Shown here piece after piece: positions 1 through 8,918 of a stretch of 64,000 nt of DNA; the first letter of the stretch is position 1; the number at the start of each line of letters is the position of its first letter. Made by a program: the position numbers and the translations under genes. Below the pieces are notes generated by a model. That model did no database searches and was not told where the DNA came from. It saw only the letters and a program-made list of their open reading frames with translations. This DNA is from Streptomyces venezuelae (GTDB lineage Bacteria; Actinomycetota; Actinomycetes; Streptomycetales; Streptomycetaceae). The stretch covers positions 6,989,501-7,053,500 of the forward strand of contig NZ_CP029190.1 of NCBI RefSeq assembly GCF_008642295.1, in the 5' to 3' direction.

Positions 1-1896
1 GACGCTGACCGTCCGGCCCGGGGCGACCGGGGTGGTGGCGTAGGTGTACGTCACCCCGTCCACCACCTTCGTCCGGGCCGGCCGGGACACCCCGTTGACG
101 GTGATCCGGCTGTGCCGGCCCGGGAACCGCGCCTCCCAGGTGTACGTGGCGCTGCCGGAGGTGTTGGACAGGGTGGACCGGGTGGCGCCGTCGTGCCGCA
201 GCGAGAACCCGGAGGCCCCGACCCGCAGGTCGTCGATCTTCAGCCAGTCCATGCCGGACGGCAGCCGGGACTGGGTGGTGAGGGTCCGGGCGGGGGCGTC
301 GGGGGTGACGCCCATCAGGCCGCGGACGGTCTGGCCGAGGAGGGTGAAGGACACCTCCGGGTAGTCGCCGTTGGTGCCCTGCTTGGCGTTGACGTGCTGG
401 ACGTCCTTCCGGTCGTACACCTCCTTCATCCACTTCCAGGCGGTGTCGTTGCGGTTGTTGGTGAAGAAGGTGTCGGGCAGGTAGGTGAGGGCCTCGATGT
501 TGTCGGGGCGGCCGGGACCGGAAGCCTCCCGGTCGATGAAGTCGAGGTAGGCCTCCCGGCGCGTGCCCGGGTCGACGATCTGCTTCATCGGCATGAACCA
601 GCTGTTCTCCTTGCCCCAGCCGGTCAGCGCCCGTCCGTCGGTGGTGTAGCCGCGCACCATGTCCGCGCCCGAGCCCGAGCCGCTCCACACCGTGTTGTAG
701 TACGTCTTGAGGTCCTTCGCCCGGCGGTCGAAGGTGTCGGCCAGGTCGCAGTCCCCCTTCGCCCGGGCCAGCGAGGCCATCGCCAGATAGGCCTGGTACT
801 GGGAGCCGATCGCGTCGCCCGCCTCGGCGAGGGGCTCGCTGCTCTGCTCGTTGTAGCTGGCCGTGCCCTGGAAGATGCCCCCGCCGGTGCCCTCGGCCAC
901 CTTCACGGTGCCGTTGTCCTTCAGGCCGTTGTGCAGGTCGATGAACTCCTCCGTGGTGCGCCGGTAGAACTCCCACAGCACCGGGTCGTCGAGGTAGCTG
1001 CGGTCCCCGCTCCAGCGGTAGGCCTCCTCGGCCTTCTGCACCAGCTCGAAGGGGGCCGGCACCTCGCGCACGAAGTTGGTCGCGCTCCGGTAGTCGATGG
1101 CGAGCGGGGTCCCGTTGTCGAAGTTCAGGGCCCAGACCGGGTAGTACTTGTGCTGCGCGGTGGCGGACGCCGCGAAGGACCTGAGCATCGCCTTGTTCTC
1201 GGCGGTGAGGCCGAGCACGCCCGCGCCCGCCAGCTGGTGGGCCATGTCGCGTGAGTAGTAGCCGCTGCGGTTGGCGTAACCGGCCCAGTAGGAGGGCCCG
1301 TACGTACCGGTGCCGGTCCCGCCGGTGCGGTTCTCGTCCACGTTGAGCGGGCCGGGGGTGCCGGGCAGGTGCACCCAGCTGTTGGCCTTGCGCTTGGACC
1401 AGTCGAACATCTCGACGATCTTCGGGTCGGAAGAGCTGATCCTGGGGTCGGCGGGCGCGGCGGGGGAGAGCATCAGGTCGTCGGCGTTGACCCAGCCGTC
1501 CCCGGACTCGAAGGCGATCTCCAGCCGGTCGCCGGGCGCGAGGGCGATCCGGCTCAGCGTGTAGCGGCGGTAGTTCGAGGCGGCCGGCAGAGTCAGGGCC
1601 GCCCGCTCGGTGCCGTTGACACGGGCGATGTAGCGGCCGTTCGGGCCGCCGGTGGCGATCCAGGCCGATATGTCGAAGCTGCCGTGCGCGGTGGCCGTCA
1701 GGGTCTGGGCGACCTTCCGGCCCGCCCCCGCATCGAGGTAGATCAGCCGGCTCCCGCCGTGCGGGTAGTTGGTGGCCACCCCGGTCCCCGGACTGAACTC
1801 CCATCCCTGACCGCCCTGTTCGAAGCCTGGGTCGAGGAGGGTGAGCGGGGCGAGCAGGGCGAGCGCGGACAGCAGCGGCACAGGGGAAAGCGGCAT
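1..1896 (-). CDS. Secreted glycoside hydrolase, six-hairpin type (C-terminus off the left edge)
   Basis: The gene runs off the left edge; about 632 codons are visible. It starts at an ATG (1896) preceded by GGGAG. The N-terminus (MPLSPVPLLSALALLAPLTLL) is hydrophobic and looks like an export signal, although no clean AXA cleavage site is visible. Residues about 35-150 look like a galactose-binding/CBM-type beta-sandwich (GFEQGGQGWEF...LIYLDAG). The rest is rich in helices and aromatics (YWAGYANRSGYYSRDMAHQ, ENSWFMPMKQ), which suits an (alpha/alpha)6 six-hairpin glycosidase. I cannot name the GH family or the catalytic acids. It diverges from the sugar ABC operon at 2096 and shares its operator-bearing intergenic region, so it probably trims an extracellular galactoside or oligosaccharide for uptake. 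Confidence 0.75.
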   Translation of the reverse strand, partial: MPLSPVPLLSALALLAPLTLLDPGFEQGGQGWEFSPGTGVATNYPHGGSRLIYLDAGAGRKVAQTLTATAHGSFDISAWIATGGPNGRYIARVNGTERAALTLPAASNYRRYTLSRIALAPGDRLEIAFESGDGWVNADDLMLSPAAPADPRISSSDPKIVEMFDWSKRKANSWVHLPGTPGPLNVDENRTGGTGTGTYGPSYWAGYANRSGYYSRDMAHQLAGAGVLGLTAENKAMLRSFAASATAQHKYYPVWALNFDNGTPLAIDYRSATNFVREVPAPFELVQKAEEAYRWSGDRSYLDDPVLWEFYRRTTEEFIDLHNGLKDNGTVKVAEGTGGGIFQGTASYNEQSSEPLAEAGDAIGSQYQAYLAMASLARAKGDCDLADTFDRRAKDLKTYYNTVWSGSGSGADMVRGYTTDGRALTGWGKENSWFMPMKQIVDPGTRREAYLDFIDREASGPGRPDNIEALTYLPDTFFTNNRNDTAWKWMKEVYDRKDVQHVNAKQGTNGDYPEVSFTLLGQTVRGLMGVTPDAPARTLTTQSRLPSGMDWLKIDDLRVGASGFSLRHDGATRSTLSNTSGSATYTWEARFPGRHSRITVNGVSRPARTKVVDGVTYTYATTPVAPGRTVSV

Positions 1897-2095
1897 CGGG
1901 TGCTCCCGGGTCGACGGCCGGATCTCGGCGCGCGGCACGCTAGCAACGCTTCCCGAAGACTTGCAATGGATCTGGCAAGACTTTCTGCGCGGCACAACTG
2001 AAAGTTTTCAACGAAGTCTTGCAAGTCTGGGGGAGGGCGTGGTTGAGTTCCGGCCCGTCAGCTTCCGCAACGGTGCGAGCAGGGGTGGAACAGCC
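1897..2095. promoter_or_regulatory. Divergent control region with repeated CTTGCAA-type operator motifs
   Basis: This 199-base gap separates the divergent hydrolase and ABC operon. It holds GAAGACTTGCAA (1955-1966), GCAAGACTTTC (1975-1985) and GAAGTCTTGCAAG (2013-2025, containing the palindrome CTTGCAAG). The first and last are near-identical direct copies 58 bases apart; the middle one is in the opposite orientation. The LacI-type gene at the end of the operon (7066) is the natural candidate to bind them. From memory, Streptomyces maltose/amylase repressors of the LacI family use CTTGCAG repeats, which resemble these sites. Confidence 0.55.
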
Positions 2096-3448
2096 ATGGG
2101 AATGGGACCGGAACGTCGAAGCGTGCTGAAAGCGGCCGGTGCACTGGCCGCCGGGGCCGGCCTGGCCGGGCTCACCGCCTGCTCCGGCAGCGGTGCCGAC
2201 GGTGCCACGGGCAGCGCGGGCGACCCCTCGAGCGGTCGTATCTCGGTCTGGTCCTGGCAGGGCCCGGCCGCCGAACTGAAGGCCCTGGTGCCGGAGTTCA
2301 ACCAGAAGTTCCCGGACATCCAGGTCACGGTCGAGGACATCGGAAACCCCGCCATCTGGGACAAGATCACCACCGCGATGGCCGCCGGCGGCCAGGGTCT
2401 CGCCGACGTCCTGCACATCGGCGTCGACTACCTCCCCGGCTACGTCGAGAAGTTCCCCGGCGCCCTCGCCGACCTCGGCCCGCTCGGCGCGACCGCCCAC
2501 CGGGACGCCTTCGCCCAGGGCCTGTGGCAGACCGTCTGCCCCGACGGCAAGCGGGTCAACGCCCTTCCCTGGGAAGCGAACTCGGCCGGCTTCTTCTACC
2601 GGGCGGACCTCTTCGAGCAGGCCGGCGTCGACGCCGCCGGACTCCAGACCTGGGACGAGACCATCGAGGCCGGCAAGCAGCTCAAGGCCAGGACCGGCGC
2701 CCACCTGCTCGGCATCGACAAGCCCGCCTCCCAGCCCGACTCAGCCAACTTCTTCCAGCTGCTGCTCCAGCTCCAGGGCACCTCCTATTTCGACCAGGAC
2801 GGGGCGATCACCCTCGACACCCCCGAGGCCGTGAAGGCCATGACCCTCATCAAGACCATGAACGACGCAGGGCTGGTCAACGATCTCGCCGGCGGCTGGA
2901 ACGCCCAGATGAGCTCCCTCAAGAAGGGCACCGCTGCCGTCCACCCCTCGCCCACCTGGTTCGGCGGCGTCGTCGAGGAGCAGGTCCCGGACGAGGCCGG
3001 CAAGTGGAAGGTGCGGCTGCCCCCGGCCGTGCGGCGGGGCGGCCCCACCGCGGCCACCGTGAACTCCACCCACCTCGCCGTCGCGGGCAGCAGCAAGCAC
3101 CAGGCCGCCGCCTGGACCTTCATCGAGTTCGTGCTGACCCGCCCGGCCTCCCAGGTCAAGATCTACCGCGGCAAGGGCATCGCCCCGGCCCTGATGAAGG
3201 CCTACGAGGACAGCGTGTTCCACGAGCCCTCGGCCTTCTTCAGCGGCCAGAAGAAGGGCGAGGTCTTCCTGGAGGCCCTCAAGGCCCCCTCACCGCCCTT
3301 CTACTACACCGCCGACTACGCCCGGGCGCTCAAACTCGTCACCGACGCCCAGTCCAAGGTCCTGCTCAAGGGCGCCGACCCGGCGAAGGTCCTGGCCGAC
3401 GCGGCCGACCAGCTCGCCGGGCAGACGGGACGCAAGGTCCGGCGATGA
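2096..3448 (+). CDS. Sugar ABC transporter, substrate-binding lipoprotein
   Basis: A 450-residue extracytoplasmic solute-binding protein of the family 1 (MalE-like) type. The N-terminus carries a twin-arginine-like stretch (ERRSVLKAAGALAAG) followed by a lipobox ending LTAC, so the mature protein should be lipid-anchored outside the membrane. Typical family segments follow, such as ISVWSWQGPAAELKALVPEFNQKFPDIQV near the mature start. ATG 2096 is preceded by a purine-rich AGGGGTGGA; an ATG two codons later is also possible. The open frame continues upstream, but that part lacks signal-peptide character. It is the first gene of a five-gene operon with a 4-base ATGA overlap into the first permease. 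A galactoside substrate is inferred from the downstream GH36 gene. Confidence 0.9.
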   Translation: MGMGPERRSVLKAAGALAAGAGLAGLTACSGSGADGATGSAGDPSSGRISVWSWQGPAAELKALVPEFNQKFPDIQVTVEDIGNPAIWDKITTAMAAGGQGLADVLHIGVDYLPGYVEKFPGALADLGPLGATAHRDAFAQGLWQTVCPDGKRVNALPWEANSAGFFYRADLFEQAGVDAAGLQTWDETIEAGKQLKARTGAHLLGIDKPASQPDSANFFQLLLQLQGTSYFDQDGAITLDTPEAVKAMTLIKTMNDAGLVNDLAGGWNAQMSSLKKGTAAVHPSPTWFGGVVEEQVPDEAGKWKVRLPPAVRRGGPTAATVNSTHLAVAGSSKHQAAAWTFIEFVLTRPASQVKIYRGKGIAPALMKAYEDSVFHEPSAFFSGQKKGEVFLEALKAPSPPFYYTADYARALKLVTDAQSKVLLKGADPAKVLADAADQLAGQTGRKVRR

Positions 3449-4374
3449 CCACCGCCGCCCCCGCCCGTACGCGGGCCGCCGCCGTTCCCGCTCCGGGGGC
3501 GGCGGCCCGCCGCCCCCGGAGCCGCCGCCGGCTCGCCCCGTACCTCTTCGTGCTGCCCGCCCTGCTGCTCTTCGCCGCCTTCAAGCTGTACCCGATCGGC
3601 TCGTCCTTCGTCCTCAGCCTGCACCGGACCGTCGGCGGGAAGGAGACCTTCGCCGGCGCGGACAACTACAACCGGCTGATCCACGACCCGCTGTTCTGGA
3701 CCGCCCTGAAGAACACCGCCGTGGTGCTCGTCGTCCAGGTCCCGCTGATGCTGGCGCTGGCCACCGGCCTCGCGGTCGCCCTCAACTCCCGCCTGCTCCA
3801 CGGCCGGAGCATCTTCCGCCTCGGCTTCTTCCTGCCCATGGTCACCGGGCTGGTCGCCTACGGCATCGCCTTCTCCGTCCTCCTCAACAAGGACTACGGC
3901 CTGGTCAACTGGCTGCTCGGACTGGCCGGCCTGGACGCCGTGCCCTGGCTGACCGACCCGCTGTGGGCGCGGATCTCCCTCGGCCTCGCGCTCACCTGGC
4001 ACTACACCGGCTACAACGCGGTGATCCTGCTGGCCCGCCTGCAGACCGTGCCCGCCGAGCTGTACGACGCCGCCGCCGTGGACGGGGCGGGCGCCTGGCA
4101 GACCTTCCGCCATGTCACCCTGCCCGGCCTCCGGCCCGCCCTGCTGCTCACCACGGTCCTGTCCACCATCGGGACCCTCCAACTCTTCGACGAGCCGTTC
4201 GTCCTCACCGGCGGCGGCCCGGACAACGCCACCCTCACCATCGGCGTGTACCTGTACCAGAACGCCTTCAAATACTTCGACTTCGGCTACGCGTCCGCCA
4301 TCGCCTACGCCCTCGCCGTCCTGATCGGAATCCTCGGACTGATCCAGTTCCGGATCCTGGGGGAGAAGACATGA
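3445..4374 (+). CDS. Sugar ABC transporter permease (MalF/UgpA-like)
   Basis: A 309-residue inner-membrane permease. After a basic cytoplasmic N-terminus (RRPRSRRRLAPY), six hydrophobic segments are visible, beginning LFVLPALLLFAAFKLYP. The conserved EAA-type loop that contacts the ATPase is seen as ELYDAAAVDGAGAWQTFRHVTLPGLRP. ATG overlaps the stop of the binding-protein gene (ATGA), indicating translational coupling. It should pair with the next permease to form the channel. No ATPase gene lies in this operon; in streptomycetes a shared MsiK-type ATPase encoded elsewhere usually energises such importers, and that is inferred here. Confidence 0.9.
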   Translation: MTTAAPARTRAAAVPAPGAAARRPRSRRRLAPYLFVLPALLLFAAFKLYPIGSSFVLSLHRTVGGKETFAGADNYNRLIHDPLFWTALKNTAVVLVVQVPLMLALATGLAVALNSRLLHGRSIFRLGFFLPMVTGLVAYGIAFSVLLNKDYGLVNWLLGLAGLDAVPWLTDPLWARISLGLALTWHYTGYNAVILLARLQTVPAELYDAAAVDGAGAWQTFRHVTLPGLRPALLLTTVLSTIGTLQLFDEPFVLTGGGPDNATLTIGVYLYQNAFKYFDFGYASAIAYALAVLIGILGLIQFRILGEKT

Positions 4375-5204
4375 CCACCACCCCTGCCCGCCGCGCCCGC
4401 GGCATCCTGCTCACCGCGGGCCTGGCGATCGTGCTCGCCGCCGTCGGCGTGCCCTTCTACTGGCTGGTGGTCGCCGCCACGCACAGCTCCCAGGACATCT
4501 TCTCCAGCCCGCCGCCCCTGCTCCCCGGCGGCAACCTGCCCGAGAACCTGGCCACCCTGCAGGAGACCGCCGATTTCGGCCGGGTCCTCCTCAACTCCCT
4601 GCTGATCGCCGCCGTCTACACGGTGTGCGCGGGCGCCGTCTGCACCCTGGCCGGATACGGCTTCGCCACCTACCGGTTCCGGGGCCGCTCCGGCCTGTTC
4701 GGGCTGATCATGCTGGGCCTGGTGATCCCCGTCCAGGTCACCCTCGTACCGCTGTTCCGGATGATGTCGGACCTGCACTGGCTCGACACCTACCAGGCGG
4801 TCATCGCCCCCAACCTCGCCCTGCCCTTCGGGATCTTCCTGATGCGCCAGTCGATGTCCGCCCTGCCCGCCGAACTCCTCGACTCCGGACGGATCGACGG
4901 CTGCGGCGAACTGAAGCTGTTCTGGAAGGTCGCCCTGCCCCCGATGAAACCCGCGCTCGCCGCCCTGGCGATCTTCCTCTTCCTCTACCAGTGGAACGAC
5001 TTCATCTGGCCGCTGATCGTCCTGCGCGACAGCTCCTCGTTCACCGTCCCGGTCGCCCTCGCCTCGCTCCAGGGCCTGGACAACACCGACTACGGGGCGA
5101 TCCTCGCCGGCACCGCGATCGCCGCGGTCCCGATGGCCCTCGTGTTCCTGGCGCTGCAGCGCCACTTCGTCTCCGGCCTGCTCGCCGGCGCCGTGAAGGA
5201 GTGA
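4371..5204 (+). CDS. Sugar ABC transporter permease (MalG/UgpE-like)
   Basis: The second permease of the importer, 277 residues with about six membrane segments, the first at about residues 10-32 (ILLTAGLAIVLAAVGVPFYWLV). The EAA-type coupling loop reads ELLDSGRIDGCGELKLFWKVALPPMKP. Its ATG is embedded in the ATGA overlap with the preceding permease, and its own stop overlaps the GTG of the alpha-galactosidase gene, so all five genes appear to be co-translated. Length and topology match the MalG class. Confidence 0.9.
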   Translation: MTTTPARRARGILLTAGLAIVLAAVGVPFYWLVVAATHSSQDIFSSPPPLLPGGNLPENLATLQETADFGRVLLNSLLIAAVYTVCAGAVCTLAGYGFATYRFRGRSGLFGLIMLGLVIPVQVTLVPLFRMMSDLHWLDTYQAVIAPNLALPFGIFLMRQSMSALPAELLDSGRIDGCGELKLFWKVALPPMKPALAALAIFLFLYQWNDFIWPLIVLRDSSSFTVPVALASLQGLDNTDYGAILAGTAIAAVPMALVFLALQRHFVSGLLAGAVKE

Positions 5205-7069
5205 CCGTGCAGACCCCGTACATCCCGCCGACCCTTCCGACCCCTCCGACCCCGCCGGGCCTCGCCGCCGAGGAGCCGGTGACCACGGCCGGGCTGCCCC
5301 CCGTCCCGTACGAGCCGCTGCTCGACCGGGTGGAACTGGCCGTCCTGGCCCGCACCCCGGGCAGCACCCCGGCATGGACCCTCACCGAACTCCCCGACGG
5401 CCTGCGGATGCTGGAGGTCCGGGCGGACGGCGCCGCCGTGGAGATCAGGCTGTCCGTCCCGCTCGGCGACGCCGCCGGCTACTGGCACCCCCAGGGCGGC
5501 TGGCGGCGCACCCTGCTCGCCGACTGGGAGGGCAGGGCCCGGGTCTCGCTGGTCGACGGGCACGCCGCCGGCTGCCTGTACGACCACTCCGGCGCCACCC
5601 TGCTGACCTTCGCGGCGGCCGACCCGGTCCCGGAGGCCACCCTCCGTTTCGGTGTCTCCGAGGAGGAGGACACCCATGTCGTCCACCTCCGGCTGCCCGC
5701 CTCCGACGCCCCCCACCGACTGCTGCTGGTGCCCCGGACCCCCTCGGTGGCCACCGCGCTCCGGGCGCTGCGCAGCTGGTTCGCCCGTGAGATCGCCCCC
5801 GCGCCGGTGCCGGAGGCGGCCCGGGCCCCCGTCTACTCCACCTGGTACGCCTTCAACCAGGACGTCAGCGCCGCGGAGGTGGAGACCCAGGCGGCCCTGG
5901 CCGCCGGACTCGGCTGCCGGGCGCTGATCCTCGACGACGGCTGGCAGCGGGGCGGCCACGGCCGCGGCTACGCGGGCTGCGGCGACTGGACCCCCGACCC
6001 GGCCAAGTTCGCCGACTTCACCGCCCATGTGGCCCGGGTCCGCGCCCAGGGCCTGCACTACCTGGCCTGGGTCGCCCCGCTGCTGATCGGCCCGGCGGCC
6101 GAGGCGTACCCGCGCTGGGCGGCGTACGCACCGGCTGCCGCCACCGTGCCCGGAGCGTACGTCCTCGACCCGCGCCGGCCCGAGGTCCGCCGGCATGTGG
6201 TGGAGCTGTGCACCGGCCTGGTCCGCGAGCACGGACTCGACGGGCTCAAGCTCGACTTCCTCGATCACGCCATGGTGTACGCGTCCCAAGCCGACGGCAG
6301 CAACGGCGGCGAGGGCGGAGACGGCGGCGACGGGGCGGGCGGCGACATCGGCCGGGCCATGGTCGGGCTGCTGACCGAACTCCGGGCCGCGTTGGAAGCC
6401 GTACGCCCCGGCGTGCTGCTGGAGCTGCGCCAGCCCTACACCGGCCCGGGCATGGCCCCCTTCGGCAATATGCTGCGCTCCTTCGACTGCCCGGCCGACG
6501 CCGCCGCCAACCGGGTCCGCACCCTGGACACCGCCCTGCTCGCAGTCGGCGGAGCCGTCCACTCCGACATGCTGCTGTGGGCCCCGGACGCGCCCGTGGA
6601 AACGGTCGCCCGGCAGCTGATCGGCGCCCTGCACGCGGTTCCGCAGATCTCCGTACGGCTGGACCGGATCCCCGAGGCACACCGTGCCACCGTCGCGTTC
6701 TGGCTCCGGCAGTGGCAGCTCCACCACGAGCTGCTGCTCGACGGCGAGGTCGAGCCCGGCCGGCCCGACGCCCTGTACCCGCTGGTGCGGGTCACAGCCG
6801 GGGAGCGCTGCCTGCTGAGCGTCCACGGCGACCAGGTGGTCCCGGTGGAACCGGCCCGCCACCGGTCGATCGTCCTGGTCAACGGCTCCGACCGGGACCG
6901 GCTGATCCTGGAGGTCCGCGGCGGCGGGGTCCGGGCCGAAGGAGTGATCCACGGACCGGACGGCCGTATCATCGAGGTCACGCCGCTGTTCCTGCCCGAG
7001 GGGCCACGCTCCCTGACCGTGCCACGCGGCGGTCTGGCTTCGCTCACGATCACGGAAGGACCGCGATGA
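5201..7069 (+). CDS. Alpha-galactosidase, GH36/GH-D clan, cytoplasmic
   Basis: About 622 residues from GTG 5201, which overlaps the permease stop; a second GTG at 5207 is equally plausible. There is no signal peptide; the N-terminus is proline-rich. Residues 1-200 look like the beta-sandwich of GH36 enzymes. The barrel starts at PVYSTWYAFNQDVSAAEVE and contains LILDDGWQ. The nucleophile motif K-x-D is in GLKLDFLDH, with Asp352 the expected nucleophile; the segment LRSFDCPADAAANRVR is in the region that usually supplies the acid/base Asp. It would hydrolyse an imported alpha-galactoside to free galactose for galK/galT. An acidic, Gly-rich insertion (SNGGEGGDGGDGAGGD, about residues 367-382) is unusual. 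Confidence 0.87.
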   Translation: MTVQTPYIPPTLPTPPTPPGLAAEEPVTTAGLPPVPYEPLLDRVELAVLARTPGSTPAWTLTELPDGLRMLEVRADGAAVEIRLSVPLGDAAGYWHPQGGWRRTLLADWEGRARVSLVDGHAAGCLYDHSGATLLTFAAADPVPEATLRFGVSEEEDTHVVHLRLPASDAPHRLLLVPRTPSVATALRALRSWFAREIAPAPVPEAARAPVYSTWYAFNQDVSAAEVETQAALAAGLGCRALILDDGWQRGGHGRGYAGCGDWTPDPAKFADFTAHVARVRAQGLHYLAWVAPLLIGPAAEAYPRWAAYAPAAATVPGAYVLDPRRPEVRRHVVELCTGLVREHGLDGLKLDFLDHAMVYASQADGSNGGEGGDGGDGAGGDIGRAMVGLLTELRAALEAVRPGVLLELRQPYTGPGMAPFGNMLRSFDCPADAAANRVRTLDTALLAVGGAVHSDMLLWAPDAPVETVARQLIGALHAVPQISVRLDRIPEAHRATVAFWLRQWQLHHELLLDGEVEPGRPDALYPLVRVTAGERCLLSVHGDQVVPVEPARHRSIVLVNGSDRDRLILEVRGGGVRAEGVIHGPDGRIIEVTPLFLPEGPRSLTVPRGGLASLTITEGPR

Positions 7070-8067
7070 AGGTCGGCATCACCGACGTCGCAGCCCGCGC
7101 ACAGGTCAGCGAGGCAACCGTCAGCCGGGTGATCAACCGCCGGCAGGGGGTGTCCAAGAAGACCCGGGACGCCGTCGAACAGGCCATGGCCGAGCTGGGC
7201 TACGAGCGGCCGACCCAGGGGCAACTGGTGGCGGTGGTCACCGAGTTCGTGTCCAACCCGTTCTTCGCCGATGTCGCCGAACGCATCGAGTCGGCGCTCG
7301 CGCCGCACGGCCTGAAGAGCGTCCTGTGCCCGGCCTTCCCGGGCGGGGTCCAGGAGCGCGAGTTCCTTTCCGCGCTGGTCGACAAGGGGATCGCGGCCGT
7401 GGTCTTCCTGTCCGCCTCCAACACGGTCGAGGGCTCGGACACCGACACCTACGAACTGCTGCGCCAGCGCCGGGTCCCGTACGTGGGGATCAACGGGGAG
7501 TTCGCGGACGGCGTGCCCGTGCCGGTGTTCTCCACCGACGACATGCTGGCCGCCGAACTGGCCGTCGACCACCTCTACCGGCTGGGCCACCGGCGCATCG
7601 GCATGGCCTCCGGCCCGGCCGGCAACCGGCCGGCCGACCGACGGGTGCGGGGATTCCTCGAGGCCATGGCGAAACGGGGCATCGAGGACGCCGGGAGCCG
7701 GGTGATCCGGCAGTCGTACACGGTGGAGGGCGGGCAGGCGGCGGTGTCACCGCTGCTGGCGCTGGGCGCCACCGCGATCGTCGCCGCCAGCGACTACATG
7801 GCGCTGGGCGCGATCCGCGGGATCCGCCGCCAGGGCCGCTCGGTCCCGGGGGACGTGTCCGTGGTCGGCTACGACGGCTCGGCCATCACCGAGTTCACCG
7901 ACCCGCCGCTGACCACGGTCCGCCAGCCGGCCGACCGGCTGGCCCTGGAGGTCGGGCGCAGCGTCCTGGCGCTGGTCGGCAACCGGGACGTACCCACGGG
8001 GGAGCTGTTGTTCGACCCCGAACTGGTCATCCGCTCCACCACCGGCCCGGCCCCGGACACCGCCTAA
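7066..8067 (+). CDS. LacI-family transcriptional repressor
   Basis: A 333-residue regulator. The N-terminal LacI helix-turn-helix is clear (ITDVAARAQVSEATVSRVIN, then the hinge helix RRQGVSKKTRDAVEQAMAELGY). It is followed by a periplasmic-binding-protein-like sensor domain with the usual motifs (LVAVVTEFVSNPFFADVAERIE, HRRIGMASGP, DVSVVGYDGSAITEFTDPPLTTVRQP). ATG overlaps the alpha-galactosidase stop, so it is the last gene of the operon and probably autoregulates it through the CTTGCAA motifs at 1955-2025. Its end overlaps by four bases the end of the convergent DeoR gene. Confidence 0.93.
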   Translation: MKVGITDVAARAQVSEATVSRVINRRQGVSKKTRDAVEQAMAELGYERPTQGQLVAVVTEFVSNPFFADVAERIESALAPHGLKSVLCPAFPGGVQEREFLSALVDKGIAAVVFLSASNTVEGSDTDTYELLRQRRVPYVGINGEFADGVPVPVFSTDDMLAAELAVDHLYRLGHRRIGMASGPAGNRPADRRVRGFLEAMAKRGIEDAGSRVIRQSYTVEGGQAAVSPLLALGATAIVAASDYMALGAIRGIRRQGRSVPGDVSVVGYDGSAITEFTDPPLTTVRQPADRLALEVGRSVLALVGNRDVPTGELLFDPELVIRSTTGPAPDTA

Positions 8068-8858
8068 GCCGTCTCGGCCACCAGCAGCTCGCCGACGGAC
8101 CCGGCCAGGATCTCCCGGGCCGGTTCCGGCAGGCCGGAGTCCGTGACGAAATGGTCGATCCGGTCCAGCGGGGCGAAGCCGCTCAGCCCGACCACCCCCC
8201 ACTTGCTGTGATCGGCGACCACCGCGACCCGCCGGGCGGCTGCCACCAGCGCCCGGTTGGTCTGGGCCTCCGCCAGGTTGGGGGTGGTCAGCCCGGCCCG
8301 CTCGCAGACCCCGTGCGCGCCCAGGACCAGCAGGTCCACATGGAGCGAGGAGATCGCCAGATCGGCGAGCGGGCCGACCAGCGCGGCCGACGGGGTGGGG
8401 GAGCCGCCGGTGAGCAGCAGGGTGGGGGCCCCGGCCTCGCCGCGTTCCCGGACCGCCGCCCGGACCAGCTCCGCCACCGGCAGCGAGTTGGTGACCAGGG
8501 TGAGGCGTGGCACCTCCAGCAGCCGGGCGGCGACGGCGTGGGCGGTGGTGCCGGCCGAGACCGCGACCACACTGCCCGGTTCGACCAGTGCGGCGGCTGC
8601 CCCGGCGATGGCCGCCTTGGCGGCCTCCTCCAGTCCGGACTTGGATTCGAACCCGGGCTCCTCGCCGCGCGCCCGCGAGACGGCGACCGCGCCGCCGTAG
8701 ACCTTCTCCACCACGCCGAGGGCGGCGAGCGCGTCGAGGTCCCGGCGGACCGTCATATCGGAGACGCCCAGCCGGTCGACGAGTTCGGCGACCCGGACCG
8801 CGCCGTCGCGCCGTACCGCTTCCAAGATGAATGCACGTCTCTGCTGGGCCAGTTGCAC
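8064..8858 (-). CDS. DeoR-family transcriptional regulator
   Basis: A 264-residue protein starting at GTG 8858 (VQLAQQRRAFILEAVRRDG), the usual start for this family. The DeoR winged helix is at residues about 3-60, with the signature SDMTVRRDLDALAALGVVEKVYGGAV. The C-terminal DeoRC sensor domain follows, with the ligand-proximal SAGTTAHAVA and ADHSKWGVVGLSGFAPLDRIDHFVTD segments typical of sugar-phosphate-responsive members. It diverges from galT; the 60-base gap holds a three-fold TCTTG repeat. It likely controls galTK and its own gene in response to a galactose metabolite (inference). Confidence 0.9.
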   Translation of the reverse strand: MQLAQQRRAFILEAVRRDGAVRVAELVDRLGVSDMTVRRDLDALAALGVVEKVYGGAVAVSRARGEEPGFESKSGLEEAAKAAIAGAAAALVEPGSVVAVSAGTTAHAVAARLLEVPRLTLVTNSLPVAELVRAAVRERGEAGAPTLLLTGGSPTPSAALVGPLADLAISSLHVDLLVLGAHGVCERAGLTTPNLAEAQTNRALVAAARRVAVVADHSKWGVVGLSGFAPLDRIDHFVTDSGLPEPAREILAGSVGELLVAETA

Positions 8859-8884
8859 TTCGACAAGATAGCACGCAGGGGCTG

Positions 8885-8918
8885 TTGATTCTTGCGGAAT
8901 CTTGTTTAGTCTTGGGGT
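8885..8918 (+). promoter_or_regulatory. galT promoter with phased TCTTG repeats; possible leaderless start
   Basis: TCTTG occurs at 8890, 8900 and 8910, exactly 10 bases apart, immediately before the galT start. DeoR-family proteins commonly bind short direct repeats spaced by about one helical turn. A symmetric pair, GATTC (8887-8891) and GAATC (8897-8901), overlaps the first two. A possible -35 TTGATT (8885-8890) and -10 TAGTCT (8907-8912), 16 bases apart, would start transcription at about the GTG at 8919, and no clear ribosome-binding site precedes that GTG. The galT mRNA may therefore be leaderless. Confidence 0.5.
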
